Below are positions 1-8,824 of a stretch of 64,000 bases of DNA, in pieces. The DNA comes from JASLEW01 sp035544895. GTDB taxonomy: Bacteria; Acidobacteriota; Thermoanaerobaculia; Multivoradales; UBA5704. Position 1 is the first letter of the stretch. Every line of letters starts with the position of its first letter. The position numbers and the translations under genes are program-made. The stretch spans positions 208,797 to 272,796 of the forward strand of contig DASZZM010000049.1 in assembly GCA_035544895.1 (NCBI GenBank), given 5' to 3'. The notes beneath the pieces were generated by a model. It worked only from the letters and a program-made list of their open reading frames with translations, was not told the DNA's origin and did not search any database.

Positions 1-660
1 CCCGGCGTGCCGCGGCCAGCTCCAGTTGTCGGTCTCGCCGCCGAAGTCGCCCACCGCGCGCGGCGGAGCGTAGACCAGGCGCACGTCCGGGTACTCCAGG
101 TTCTCGAACAGCAGATGGCGCGATCCGCCGTCGAAGGCTGCCACCTCGCAGCGGCGGCTTTCCTGGCGCTCGCAATCCGCCACCAGCCGTTTCTTCTCGC
201 CCTCGATCGCGCGGTAGCGCGCCAGGTCGTCGGCGCCGGCCGGCACCGCCGCCGCGACCGCGGCCGAGACGTCGGTGATGCGGTGGGGAACCGTGGCGCG
301 CACGCCTTCGCCGGACAGCTCGCGCTCCGGCGCGGCGGCGAGGAAACCCTCGGTGATGAGGTCGTGCCTGGGCGTCGAGTGCTGCTGCAAGATCGAGAAG
401 GCGCAGTGATGGTTGGTCAGCAGCAGCCCGCGCTCCGAGATGAACCCCGCCGAGCAGCCGTCGATGCGCACCGCCGCGGCGAGCAGGCCGTCGCCGTCGG
501 GTCGCCACAGCGTCGCGGGGGCCACCTCCAACCCGAGCGCGCGCAGCCACCGCGGGTCGTGCTCGAGAAGCTGCTCGGGGGTCCACTTGCCCTCGACCGC
601 GAAGGCCGCGCCCGCCGCCAGGCAGCCGCAAGCCAAGATCATCGCCACCCTGCCGCTCAT
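1..660 (-). CDS. S46 family dipeptidyl-peptidase, N-terminal part (runs off the left edge)
   Basis: The frame is open from an ATG at 660 to the window edge, giving 220 residues of the N-terminus. A short hydrophobic signal (about residues 5-22, MILACGCLAAGAAF) suggests export to the periplasm. Diagnostic S46 blocks are visible: GFISERGLLLTNHHCAF at about 72-88, with the catalytic His in NHHC, and GDFGGETDNWSWPRH close to the edge, which in the family carries the catalytic Asp. The Ser nucleophile lies in the missing C-terminal part. S46 enzymes (DPP7/DPP11) release dipeptides from oligopeptide N-termini and feed peptide catabolism. No clear Shine-Dalgarno precedes the ATG; a dispersed repeat copy lies just upstream at 672-777. 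The family call is strong; the DPP7 versus DPP11 specificity cannot be decided here. Confidence 0.9.
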   Translation of the reverse strand, partial: MSGRVAMILACGCLAAGAAFAVEGKWTPEQLLEHDPRWLRALGLEVAPATLWRPDGDGLLAAAVRIDGCSAGFISERGLLLTNHHCAFSILQQHSTPRHDLITEGFLAAAPERELSGEGVRATVPHRITDVSAAVAAAVPAGADDLARYRAIEGEKKRLVADCERQESRRCEVAAFDGGSRHLLFENLEYPDVRLVYAPPRAVGDFGGETDNWSWPRHAG

Positions 661-671
661 CGGCGGCAGTC

Positions 672-777
672 TAGAACGAAAATCCCAGCCGCGAGAGGGA
701 GGGGGCGTCCCCTTCCCCCCCGGAGGGGAGGGAAGGGGATAGAGGGGTTGCGGGGGGAGATCCAATAGATGCTTCGA
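672..777 (+). repeat. dispersed hairpin repeat, copy A
   Basis: Starts TAGAACGAAAATCC and runs through a core GGGGGCGTCCCCTTCC, a near-palindromic arm pair (CCCCTTCCC / GGGAAGGGG) and the tail GGGGTTGCGGGGGG then GATCCAATAG. The same order of elements recurs at 19359-19456, 22435-22491 (truncated) and 38029-38162 (inverted). It fills the gap between the S8 protease and the S46 peptidase gene. No coding capacity of its own is apparent. Confidence 0.75.
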
Positions 778-809
778 GCAGTCCTCCGCCGCCACATCGC
801 AGCGCCGGT

Positions 810-3800
810 TCATCCCTCGGGGGGCACACCTAGCCCCGCAATCCTTGTCCACCTTTGATGAACCAGTCCGCCCCCGAGCAGGGCCAGGGCCAGGAGGGCG
901 AGCCCGAGCGGCGAGAGGGTGGGGACCTCGGCCACCGCGACCACGAAGGCCGTGGGGTTATCGCTGCCGGGCTGGGACGGATCGTTGGTCTTGGCCGTCG
1001 CGCCGTTCGTGCCGGTGCGGCCGGGATCGAAGCTGACGACGCCCTGGTTCGCGACGATCTGCCCGGCCGCGGCATTGATCTGGGCCGTGATGGTGATGGT
1101 CACCGCGGCGCCCGCCAGGATTGCGCCGCTCCAGTGCACCGTGTTGCCCGAGGTCGTCACGGTGCCCGCGGTGGCGGTGGCGGAGAGCAGGGTGAGCGTG
1201 GGCGGCAGGGTGTCGGTGAATTCGTCCCCCGGGTTGGGGAGCTGGGCGCCGCTGCCGCCGTTGCGCAGCACGACGGTATAGGTCACCGCCCCGGCGGAGA
1301 AGCCGCTGACTGCCTTGGTGGCGGTCACGGCAGCGGCAAGCGAGACCGGGCTGCACACCGCCGGGGTGACGGTTATCGAGAAGGCGCGGATGCTCCCTGT
1401 GTCGCCCATGAAGTGATCGGTCGCGTGCAGCTCCCAGGTGCCGTTGGGGTCCTCGCCGAGGAAGGCGGCGAGCGGGGCGTTCGGCTGCCAGCTGCCGGTA
1501 AACGGCGCCTGGCCGCTCGCGGCGCTCTCGATCGACGGGCCGGGGCTGCCGTCGTCGAGCACCACCTGGCAGAAGTTGTGGCCGTCGAGGTCGATGCGGC
1601 TGATCACCGTGACCACCGTGCCCGCGGGCGATTTCAAGTCGAAGACCAGGTCCCTGACGAGGGTGTGGTCGACGCCGACCGTGGTGGCGCCGGCGTCGGT
1701 GGTGCAGGCCGTGCCGTCCAGGCTGAAGGCGAGATGGATGATCCGGCCGCCGATGCCGGACAGGGTGAGCGGTACCACCGCGGCCGGGCCGGGTTGCTCC
1801 GCCCCGAGGCCATCGGGGATCGGCACCGGTGGGCCGGTGTAGCTGGTCTTGACCGGGGTGCCCGGCTGGCCGGTCTGCAAGGTAAAGGGAAACGTCTGCG
1901 GGCTCGCGCCGCCGGAGAGCGTCACGGTGAGCGTGAAGTGGATCACCGTGCCGCACGGCGCGGCGAGCGGCGTGAAGGCAAAGGGCGTGACGCCGCTGGC
2001 GCCGCCGCCCGGCAGCAGGTCGGGATAGGCCGAGGTGGGCTGGAGGATGACCACCCCCGGCGTCGTGGTCGACAGCGTGGCGCTGATGGCGCTGGCGGCG
2101 CCGCCGCCCAGGTTGACCAGGGTGAGCGCCAGGCTCCAGTCTTCGCCGGTATCGATCACGGCGTCGCCGTTGCCGGCGGCCTGGACAGGCGTCACGGCCC
2201 CCAGCCCGAGGACCGCCTTCGGAGTTGCGCCGATCGCCTGCAGGGCCTGGTAGGCCATGACGATGCCAACCCCCGAGTTGCGGTCGAAGAACGGCGTCCC
2301 GACCGTGATCGCCGAGCGCACCAGCGCCCGGCGGATGTCGAGCGGGGTGGCGGCAGGCGCGGCAGACTTCAGCAGGCCGGCGATGGCGGCGGCGTGCGCC
2401 ACTGCCGCCGAGGTGCCGAAGAAGGGGCTGAACCCCGGGGTGTCGGAGCTGACCCCGTCGGCCGCCGTGATGTCCGGCTTCAGGCGGACGAAGCCGCCGG
2501 TCGAGGAAACGTTGCCGGGCGTTGCGCCGGACAGCAGGTGTCCGGCGTTGTCGAAAAAGATCCGGCGCGGCCCGTCGCAGGTGAACGTCTCGAGGCGCTG
2601 CGACGAGGTGAAGGGGCCGGGGAACGGTCCCGCTGGCTGGCCGGCGGCGAAACCGGCCGCGGCCGGCGCCGCGGCGACCGCAAAGGCATCGGCGGCCGAG
2701 CCGTGGCCGTAGGTGCAACCCGCGGTGGCCAGCGCGACCGTGCCGAGCGGCGCCTCGACATGGATCATGACCCCCGCGCCATTGAATTTGGTGACGACGA
2801 TGCGTTCGCCCGGGCTGGCCCCGGCCGTGGCCTCGAACGGGTCGCTGCCCGGCGAGCAGTCCTGGGTGTTGGTAGAGGCGTCGAGGACGCTGGTCAAGTC
2901 GCCACTGAGGACGTAGAGGTCGTAGTCGTCGCAGGCGGTGTTGAACGGATCGGCCCAGTGCAGGGTGACCGCCACGGATTGACCGGTCACCAGGTCGGAT
3001 TGCCCGCCGTCTCCGAAGTCGTGGGTGGGGCCGGCGCCGGGACCGAGGACGGGGTCGAGGTTGCCGTTGGGCTTGAAATCGCCTTCCCAGGTGCCCGAGG
3101 TCGCGGCGTCGAGGTTGCCCTCGTTGCCGGCCGAGGAGAAGTAGAGCGCGCCGGCGGCGGTCACCGCGTTGACCGACTCGGCGACGTCGAGGTCCTGGAA
3201 CGGCGTCTCGCGCAAATAAAGGACGTCGTCGACGATGACGTCGCAGCCGAGTGCGCTGCGCAGATCGCGGATGTTCTGGGCGAAGCTCGGCTCGCCGCCG
3301 AAGGCGGTGGCGAACCCGAGGCTGGCGCCGGGAGCGAGGTCGTGAACGACCTCGAGCAGCGCCGTGCCTTCGTCACCGCTGCCGGCCTGCCCCGGCAGCA
3401 CGTCGATGACCGGCGGCAGGTCGCCGCTGGTCTGCAACGAAGGAACCGAGTCGATGCCGTCGGACAGCACGCAGATCTTGACTCCGGCGCCGCTGGCGCC
3501 GAAGAAACTGCGCGCCTCGGCAGCGCGGTGGACCGCGTCTCCCTCTACCGTCTCGGCAGGCCCGGACTTCGCGCCGGCTCTCCTCGCCAGGGGGCGCCTA
3601 GGGCGGGGCCCAGCGGTCTGATTGGATGCGCCGGGTCCCTTCCCGGCGCGGAGCCCGGCGCGGGGCCCGGCGCTGAGGACCGCCTGGCGCGCGAGGTCGA
3701 TCCGGCGTACTTCGGGGAGCGCGGCGAGGGCCTCCGCCTGGGCGAGCGGCACGCGCGTGCGGATCGAGCGGTAGGAGAAGGAGACCTTCTCGATGTCGGC

Positions 3801-4262
3801 GCCGATCGCCCGCAGCTGGCGGACGACGACCTTCATGCCGGTCAGGGCCAGCGCGTCGACGTCGACCAGGATCTTGCCGTCAGGGTCGGCCGCGGCGATG
3901 CGCAGGCTGGGGACGGCGGCGAGCGCGGCCCTTTTGCGCTGGTGGTAGATGGCGAAGAGCAGCCGCGAGTCCATCTTGCGCTGCGCCGCGGTACGCGACA
4001 GCTTCTCTTGCCGCAAGGCCTCGATCTGCGCCTGGGCGCTCGCCGCGAGCCGCACGGGCGGCCGCGCCTGCACCGCCGCGGTCGCCGCTCCCGGCCAGCC
4101 CGCCCAGACCGGCAGGCCGGCGCCCAGGAGCAGCAGGATGCGGGCCGGAGCGCCGAGCGGCCGCCGCGACGTTCGGGCGCTGAGAGTACGAGTAGTGAGA
4201 ACGAGCATGCCTTTCGCCGAGCGAGGCGCGCCAGCTGAAATCCTGGTGAGTTGTCGAGTCAA
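810..4262 (-). CDS. secreted S8-type serine protease with P-domain, DUF11-like domain and IPTL-CTERM tail
   Basis: 1150 aa from the first ATG. A second ATG at 4208 sits directly before the signal sequence (RILLLLGAGLPVWAGW, residues 41-56) with GAAAGG close upstream, and may be the true start. Subtilisin-like domain about 250-640: VLSDGID gives Asp268, SSAGN gives the oxyanion Asn380, GTSAAVAH gives Ser618. The usual HGT block reads DEGTALLEVVHDLAPGA, so Glu298 stands where His is expected. A proprotein-convertase P-like domain follows (about 830-985), then a DUF11-like repeat (about 990-1100), then PTLSPLGLALLALALLGGG with a basic end, an IPTL-CTERM sorting signal probably trimmed during cell-surface anchoring. 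Domain order is read from the sequence; protease activity is inferred and the active site is unusual. Confidence 0.88.
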   Translation of the reverse strand: MTRQLTRISAGAPRSAKGMLVLTTRTLSARTSRRPLGAPARILLLLGAGLPVWAGWPGAATAAVQARPPVRLAASAQAQIEALRQEKLSRTAAQRKMDSRLLFAIYHQRKRAALAAVPSLRIAAADPDGKILVDVDALALTGMKVVVRQLRAIGADIEKVSFSYRSIRTRVPLAQAEALAALPEVRRIDLARQAVLSAGPRAGLRAGKGPGASNQTAGPRPRRPLARRAGAKSGPAETVEGDAVHRAAEARSFFGASGAGVKICVLSDGIDSVPSLQTSGDLPPVIDVLPGQAGSGDEGTALLEVVHDLAPGASLGFATAFGGEPSFAQNIRDLRSALGCDVIVDDVLYLRETPFQDLDVAESVNAVTAAGALYFSSAGNEGNLDAATSGTWEGDFKPNGNLDPVLGPGAGPTHDFGDGGQSDLVTGQSVAVTLHWADPFNTACDDYDLYVLSGDLTSVLDASTNTQDCSPGSDPFEATAGASPGERIVVTKFNGAGVMIHVEAPLGTVALATAGCTYGHGSAADAFAVAAAPAAAGFAAGQPAGPFPGPFTSSQRLETFTCDGPRRIFFDNAGHLLSGATPGNVSSTGGFVRLKPDITAADGVSSDTPGFSPFFGTSAAVAHAAAIAGLLKSAAPAATPLDIRRALVRSAITVGTPFFDRNSGVGIVMAYQALQAIGATPKAVLGLGAVTPVQAAGNGDAVIDTGEDWSLALTLVNLGGGAASAISATLSTTTPGVVILQPTSAYPDLLPGGGASGVTPFAFTPLAAPCGTVIHFTLTVTLSGGASPQTFPFTLQTGQPGTPVKTSYTGPPVPIPDGLGAEQPGPAAVVPLTLSGIGGRIIHLAFSLDGTACTTDAGATTVGVDHTLVRDLVFDLKSPAGTVVTVISRIDLDGHNFCQVVLDDGSPGPSIESAASGQAPFTGSWQPNAPLAAFLGEDPNGTWELHATDHFMGDTGSIRAFSITVTPAVCSPVSLAAAVTATKAVSGFSAGAVTYTVVLRNGGSGAQLPNPGDEFTDTLPPTLTLLSATATAGTVTTSGNTVHWSGAILAGAAVTITITAQINAAAGQIVANQGVVSFDPGRTGTNGATAKTNDPSQPGSDNPTAFVVAVAEVPTLSPLGLALLALALLGGGLVHQRWTRIAGLGVPPEG

Positions 4263-4312
4263 TCTAGCGGACGCCGCTCGCCCAGGTCAAGCGCGACACC
4301 GGACCTCCGGAC

Positions 4313-5005
4313 TTAGCCCGGCGGGCACAGCAGGCTGGCTGGAATCGGGGGGGAGACGGGCGGCGGCTGCTGATAGGAGTTGTGGTAGTAGTACTGCATC
4401 CCCCAGAATTGATCGAGGGAATCGCCGTCGCCGGGAGGCTTCGAGGAGTCGCAGATGGTCGCCCGCCGCTCCGGCGACCAGCCGGGAAGGACCTCCTTCA
4501 TGTAGGTTTGCCAGATCTGCACGTCGTCGAACGCCGCCACGTCGATGAGCTCGGTGGCGGTCGGGATGCCGTTGCGTCCGGTGGTAGCGCCGCCCAGGGC
4601 CTGCGGGTGCGTCTGGTAGTAGTAGGTCAGGGCGTCGCCGATGATGAAGGCCACCTCGTTGCTCGGCCCGGCCCAGCGCTTGAAGCGGATCGAGGTGGTG
4701 AAAGGCCCCCAGCGCAGCTCGAACGCCGCGCGCACCAGCGGATCGCCGACGTCGAGCGAATAGGCATTGGGGCGCGTCCCGACCTCGCCGGGGCGCGCCG
4801 TAAAGACCGCCGCGTAGAAAGTATAGGGATTGTTCAGGCTGTCGAGCTTGTAGACCGTGTTGACCAGCCCGCGCGCCTGCGGGTCATAGCCCACCCCCGG
4901 CACCCCGCCCGGCGCTTGCGCCCGCGCCGCGCCGCCGCCCGCGAGCGCCGCCGCCACCGCCACCCCGGTCGCCACCGCCCAGGCCTTTCCTATCTGTCCG
5001 CGCAT
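4313..5005 (-). CDS. secreted protein of unknown function
   Basis: 230 aa. The ATG at 5005 has a good ribosome site (AAGGAG, 6 nt spacing). N-terminal signal peptide about 1-29 (AVATGVAVAAALAGGGAARAQA). The mature part is rich in aromatic residues (TYYYQTH, MQYYYHNSY) and ends in a proline-rich segment with PPVSPP. Two Cys near the end (ICDSS and LLCPPG) could form a disulfide. I do not recognise the family. It lies 50 bp upstream of the S8 protease on the same strand, so the two may be cotranscribed, but nothing shows a shared function. Confidence 0.75.
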   Translation of the reverse strand: MRGQIGKAWAVATGVAVAAALAGGGAARAQAPGGVPGVGYDPQARGLVNTVYKLDSLNNPYTFYAAVFTARPGEVGTRPNAYSLDVGDPLVRAAFELRWGPFTTSIRFKRWAGPSNEVAFIIGDALTYYYQTHPQALGGATTGRNGIPTATELIDVAAFDDVQIWQTYMKEVLPGWSPERRATICDSSKPPGDGDSLDQFWGMQYYYHNSYQQPPPVSPPIPASLLCPPG

Positions 5006-5133
5006 CCGTGCTCCTTGGTCGCGAGCCCGCGCTCGCGGCAGTCAACGATCCGCCCCCTGGGCGTGCCTGAACCGGCAAGAGACGCGCGATCATGTCACGC
5101 CGCACCCGCTCCCGCAAGCCGAGCCAGACCCAA

Positions 5134-5173
5134 TGGTGATGATATGATGTCAGAATTATAATCATGATGGAGG
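5134..5173 (+). promoter_or_regulatory. promoter and ribosome site of the first VapBC operon
   Basis: A local AT-rich patch in a GC-rich region carries a perfect -10 hexamer TATAAT at 5157-5162. The -35 candidate 17 bp upstream (TGGTGA) is weak. An 8-bp palindrome ATCATGAT (5161-5168) overlaps the -10 edge and is a possible autoregulatory operator. TGGAGG at 5168-5173 is the Shine-Dalgarno, 6 nt before the GTG start, which fixes the antitoxin start. Confidence 0.6.
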
Positions 5174-5179
5174 TTCATC

Positions 5180-5428
5180 GTGTTCCGTACTCAGATCCAG
5201 CTCACTGACGAACAGTCCCAGGAGCTCAAGAGGCTGGCGACTCAGCGGCGCACCTCCGTTGCCGAGCTGATACGCCAGGCGGCAGAAGAACTCTTGCGCG
5301 AGAGCTCAATTCAAGGCCAGGCCGAGAGGAAGGAACGTGCCCGGGCCATCGCCGGCCGGTTCCGGTCCGGCAAGAGGGATCTCTCGACCGAGCACGACGA
5401 ATACCTCGCCGAGGTCTACGGCGAATGA
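5180..5428 (+). CDS. vapB: ribbon-helix-helix antitoxin (VapB/CopG type)
   Basis: 82 aa from a GTG start chosen by the strong Shine-Dalgarno at 5168-5173. The N-terminus (QIQLTDEQSQELKRLA, then TSVAELIRQAAEELL) is a typical strand-helix-helix DNA-binding fold of about 45 residues. The C-terminal half, charged and ending FRSGKRDLSTEHDEYLAEVYGE, is the expected toxin-wrapping tail. The stop overlaps the start of the PIN toxin by 4 bp, so the two are translationally coupled. Family knowledge predicts that the antitoxin neutralises the toxin and represses its own promoter with it. Confidence 0.88.
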   Translation: MFRTQIQLTDEQSQELKRLATQRRTSVAELIRQAAEELLRESSIQGQAERKERARAIAGRFRSGKRDLSTEHDEYLAEVYGE

Positions 5429-5847
5429 ACGTCCTCGTCGATACCTCCGCTCTGTTGGCCGTCTTGGACGCGGACGATGCCCATCACGCCGACGCTCGCA
5501 AGGTCTGGCAGAGTCTCCTGGACCGCGACGCCACGCTCCATTGCACCAATTATGTTCTGCTGGAGACGTTTGCCCTGGTCCAGCACCGCCTCGGTTTCGC
5601 AGCTCTCCTGGCCTTCCAGAGCGACGTCGCGCCAGTTCTCAAGACGCAGTGGGTCGATTCGTCGCTGCACGCCACCGCAGTTGCCGCCTTGCTGACCGCC
5701 CGGCGCCGGAAGCTCAGCCTCGTCGACTGCGTGACTTTCGAGGCCGCCCGCCGGCTCGGGATCGAGACAGTCTTCGCCTTCGACCGCCACTTCGCCGAAC
5801 AGGGCTTCCATTGCCTGCCCGATCAGGCGCGCTCGCTTCCTACCTGA
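5425..5847 (+). CDS. vapC: PIN-domain ribonuclease toxin (VapC type)
   Basis: 140 aa PIN domain of usual length. The acidic metal-binding set is complete: Asp6 in VDTSALL, Glu47 in LLETFAL, Asp101 in LSLVDCVTF and Asp120 in FAFDRHF. PIN toxins are Mg-dependent endoribonucleases that cut tRNA or rRNA when the antitoxin is degraded. It overlaps the RHH antitoxin gene by 4 bp. All catalytic residues are intact, so an active toxin is likely; the RNA target is unknown. Confidence 0.9.
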   Translation: MNVLVDTSALLAVLDADDAHHADARKVWQSLLDRDATLHCTNYVLLETFALVQHRLGFAALLAFQSDVAPVLKTQWVDSSLHATAVAALLTARRRKLSLVDCVTFEAARRLGIETVFAFDRHFAEQGFHCLPDQARSLPT

Positions 5848-5953
5848 TTGCCTTCGCGCAAGTAATTCCTTCTCGGTCGATGACTCGGGGGGAAAAAGCC
5901 GCGGGCCCCCTCTGGCGAGGAGGCCCGCGGTGAGACGGGTTACTGGCCGGCGA

Positions 5954-8824
5954 CTACTGGCAGTCGGTGACCACCACGTCGTCGAGGAACCACCCGGTGA
6001 AGGTCACCGAGCAGTCGGAGATCGAGGTGAAGGCGATGTAGACGCTCCTGCCGGCGCAGCCGGTGGTCAGGCCGGTGGCGAGGTTGCAGGCCGCGTCGAG
6101 ATCGACCGTCGTGTTGACGAACGTGCTCTGGCTGCCGCTGAACACCGACGCTCCGGCGGAACCGGCGGGCGCGCAGTCGGGCGCGATCGTATTGTTGTAC
6201 GAGGCGCCGGAGATGATCGCCGAAGCAGGAACGAAGAAGTAGTTGGTGCCGTTGACCGAGACGGCGAGGGTGCCGCCGTCGAAGCCGCTCTCGAAGCTGC
6301 GGCGATGGGCGAAGGACAGCCGCGTCTTGGTGGCGCCGGCCGGTATTGCGATGCCGGTCGCGCCCTTGGGCTGGGCGAAGGTGAAGCGGTTGTTGCCGTA
6401 GTTGGTCGTGCAGCTCGAGCCGCCGAAGCGGAAGATGTGCGTGCCGCTGTTGGCGGTGCAGGCCTGGATGCCGCGCCAGTCGGCGGTGCTGCCACCGGCC
6501 AGGAACGTCCCCTTGGTCCAGTCGGAGAGCCCGCTGCCGGTCTCGAAGTTATTGCTGTACTGGGTCGTCGTGGTGCAGCCGCCGCACGCCGCGGTGGTCG
6601 TCGAGGCCTGGCTGGAGTTGCCCGAGGCGCAGGTGCCGTTGGACGCCTGGACCACGTAGAAGTAGGACGTGTTGCAGGTCAGGCCGGAGTCGGCGAAGGT
6701 CGTCGTGGTCGAGGTGCCGATCTGCGTGTAAGGACCGCCGCTGGTGGTCGAGCGCAGGACGTTATAGGAGGTCGCCCCGGTCGAGGCGCTCCAGGAGAGG
6801 TTGGCGGCCGTCTGGCCGTTGGCCGTGGCGGTCAACCCGGTGGGCGCGGGCGGCGGCGTGCAGGAGCAGGTTGCGGTGGTCGCCGACGCCTGGCTGGAGT
6901 TGGCCGACTCGCACGAGGTAAAGGCGCGGACGACGTAGAAATAGGTAGTGTTGCAGGTCAGGCCGGTGTCCGAGAAGCTGGTCGTCGAGGAGCTCCCGAC
7001 CTGGGTGTAGGGCCCGCCGCTGGTGGTCGAGCGCAGGATGTGGTAGGTGGCGCCGGAGACCGCGTTCCAGCTCAGGTTGACGCCGTTCTGGCCGTTGGCC
7101 GTGGCGGTCAAGCCGGTCGGCGCGGCGGGCGGCGTGCAGGCGCCGTCGCTGATGTTGGCCGACCAGATCTGCTCGTTGCCGCCGCCGCGGCGGTCGGTCC
7201 AGCACGGGAAGAAGGTGCCGTTGAAGCCCGACATCCCGTTGTAGTCGCCGTACTGGTTGCCCGTGTCGGCGCCCGCCGAGGTCTCATTGGTCGAGGCCGA
7301 GGTCACCTTGAACGGGGCGCTCCAGGTGAGGCCGCCGTCGGTCGAAGACTGGTAGTAGACGTTGGTCGTGACCCGGCTGGAGTCGCCGACCGTGTCGTAA
7401 TACATCACCGACACCTTGCCGCTGCTCGGGTCCACGACCAGCCGCTGGTTGAACTGGTCGTTGAGCCCCGACTGGTTGTTGATCATCGTCGTCGACCAGG
7501 TCGAGCCGCCGTCGGTCGAGCGCGAGAACCAGATACGGGCCTTGCAAGGCGAGGAGGCGTTGGTGCCCGGGTCGTTGGGCCCGCAGCCCGTGCCGCTGGC
7601 CAGGTCGGTCCAGGTCACGTAGACGTTGTTGGTGGCGCCGTTCTTGTAGGTGCCGGCGCTGGCGTAGATCAGGGGCAGCCGGCTGGCGTCCGCCGGGACC
7701 GGGAAGTTAAAGGACTGGAACGTCGTGGCGATGTGCACCGGGCTGCCGAACGACGAGCCGCCGTTGGTCGACTTGGCGACGTAGATCCCCTGGCTGCCGG
7801 TGTCCGGCCAGAAGGCGAAGACGTTGCCGGCGCTGTCGGTCGTGATGTCGGCCCCGATGCCGGTGCCGGTGGTCTCGGCGCCGCTGATCTGGATGGGCGT
7901 CTGCCAGGCGCCGCCCGGCCCGGTGCGGTGGTTGACGATGACCGGCGTGCCGTTGTGCCAGATGGCGTAGATGTTGTCCTTGAACGGCGAGGTGGCGGTC
8001 TTGTCGACCCAGATCAGCTCCTTGTCGTTGTTGGTGCCGTTCGAGAAGGTCGCGTCGAAGGTCCAGGAGGCGCCGCCGTTGGTCGACTTGTAGGAGCGCA
8101 TGATGAGGACCGTGGCGGTGGCGTCGATGCCGATCGTGGTCGACCAGGCGGTGCCGTCCGAGGTCCAGTCCACCGCCGGGTCGGAGTGGAAGGAGTCGCC
8201 GGTGACCAGCGGCAGCTGGGTCTGGCCCCAGGTGGCGCCGGTGTTCGAGGAGAAGAAAACCGCCTGCATGCCGTTGCCGCCGATGTTGTTGGAGGCGCTG
8301 ATGATCTTGCTGGGGGTGAAGGGGTTGATGCGGATGTCGGACTCGCTGCGCGGTATGCCCGGGTTGCCGGAGATGTTCTGCTCGCTGGTCTCGCTCGCCG
8401 ACTTGGTCATGACCTCGCTGCCTTGCGAGCCGGGCTTGAGGTCCTGGTGGGTCAGCATCCACTCGTAGATCTCGTTGAGGACCAGGGGGTAGCCTCCCGT
8501 CGGGTCCTTGGCCGGATAGGTGTCCTGGGGGTGGTTCTTCCGCCAGAGAACGCGCAGCCACGGTGGGAACCGCAGCCGGTCGTTGGCTTCCTCGGCGCGC
8601 AGGAGGCTGAAGTCCTGGTTTTGCAGGACCAGTCTCTCCAGGGCGCTGCCGGGGATGATCCGGTCCTTGGCGAGCTGCGCCTGGGCCGAGGGCCAGGCGC
8701 CTTTTGCCGGACTGATCTTGTAGATGCCCCCTGTGCTGCTCTGGGCCGTCGCTGCGCTGCACAGGACGACCATCGCGCCGATCAGAATCATGGCGATCGG
8801 CAGCCAAGGCTTGTTCACTTTCAT
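5954..8824 (-). CDS. secreted sialidase-fold (BNR) protein with two FN3 domains and a C-terminal beta-sandwich
   Basis: 956 aa. The ATG at 8824 has an AGGAGGGGGG ribosome site about 8 nt upstream. Signal peptide about 1-27 (AMILIGAMVVLCSAATAQ). Residues about 140-580 contain repeated Asp-box motifs (SSNTGATWG, STNGGASW, STNGGSSFG, STDGGSTWS, STDGGLTWS), the signature of six-bladed sialidase/BNR propellers. Two FN3 domains follow (about 590-680 and 685-775), each starting PPAPTGLTATANGQ or similar and containing ILRSTTSGGPYTQ; they are near-copies of each other. The final 170 residues look like a carbohydrate-binding or CUB-like sandwich with paired Cys. Sialidase catalytic residues were not identified, so glycosidase activity should not be assumed. 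Confidence 0.85.
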   Translation of the reverse strand: MKVNKPWLPIAMILIGAMVVLCSAATAQSSTGGIYKISPAKGAWPSAQAQLAKDRIIPGSALERLVLQNQDFSLLRAEEANDRLRFPPWLRVLWRKNHPQDTYPAKDPTGGYPLVLNEIYEWMLTHQDLKPGSQGSEVMTKSASETSEQNISGNPGIPRSESDIRINPFTPSKIISASNNIGGNGMQAVFFSSNTGATWGQTQLPLVTGDSFHSDPAVDWTSDGTAWSTTIGIDATATVLIMRSYKSTNGGASWTFDATFSNGTNNDKELIWVDKTATSPFKDNIYAIWHNGTPVIVNHRTGPGGAWQTPIQISGAETTGTGIGADITTDSAGNVFAFWPDTGSQGIYVAKSTNGGSSFGSPVHIATTFQSFNFPVPADASRLPLIYASAGTYKNGATNNVYVTWTDLASGTGCGPNDPGTNASSPCKARIWFSRSTDGGSTWSTTMINNQSGLNDQFNQRLVVDPSSGKVSVMYYDTVGDSSRVTTNVYYQSSTDGGLTWSAPFKVTSASTNETSAGADTGNQYGDYNGMSGFNGTFFPCWTDRRGGGNEQIWSANISDGACTPPAAPTGLTATANGQNGVNLSWNAVSGATYHILRSTTSGGPYTQVGSSSTTSFSDTGLTCNTTYFYVVRAFTSCESANSSQASATTATCSCTPPPAPTGLTATANGQTAANLSWSASTGATSYNVLRSTTSGGPYTQIGTSTTTTFADSGLTCNTSYFYVVQASNGTCASGNSSQASTTTAACGGCTTTTQYSNNFETGSGLSDWTKGTFLAGGSTADWRGIQACTANSGTHIFRFGGSSCTTNYGNNRFTFAQPKGATGIAIPAGATKTRLSFAHRRSFESGFDGGTLAVSVNGTNYFFVPASAIISGASYNNTIAPDCAPAGSAGASVFSGSQSTFVNTTVDLDAACNLATGLTTGCAGRSVYIAFTSISDCSVTFTGWFLDDVVVTDCQ

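Noticed and set aside
855..4238. Very long open frame on the plus strand
   Set aside because: It is antisense to the S8 protease gene and has the Arg/Gly/Ala-rich, domain-free composition of a GC-rich shadow frame.
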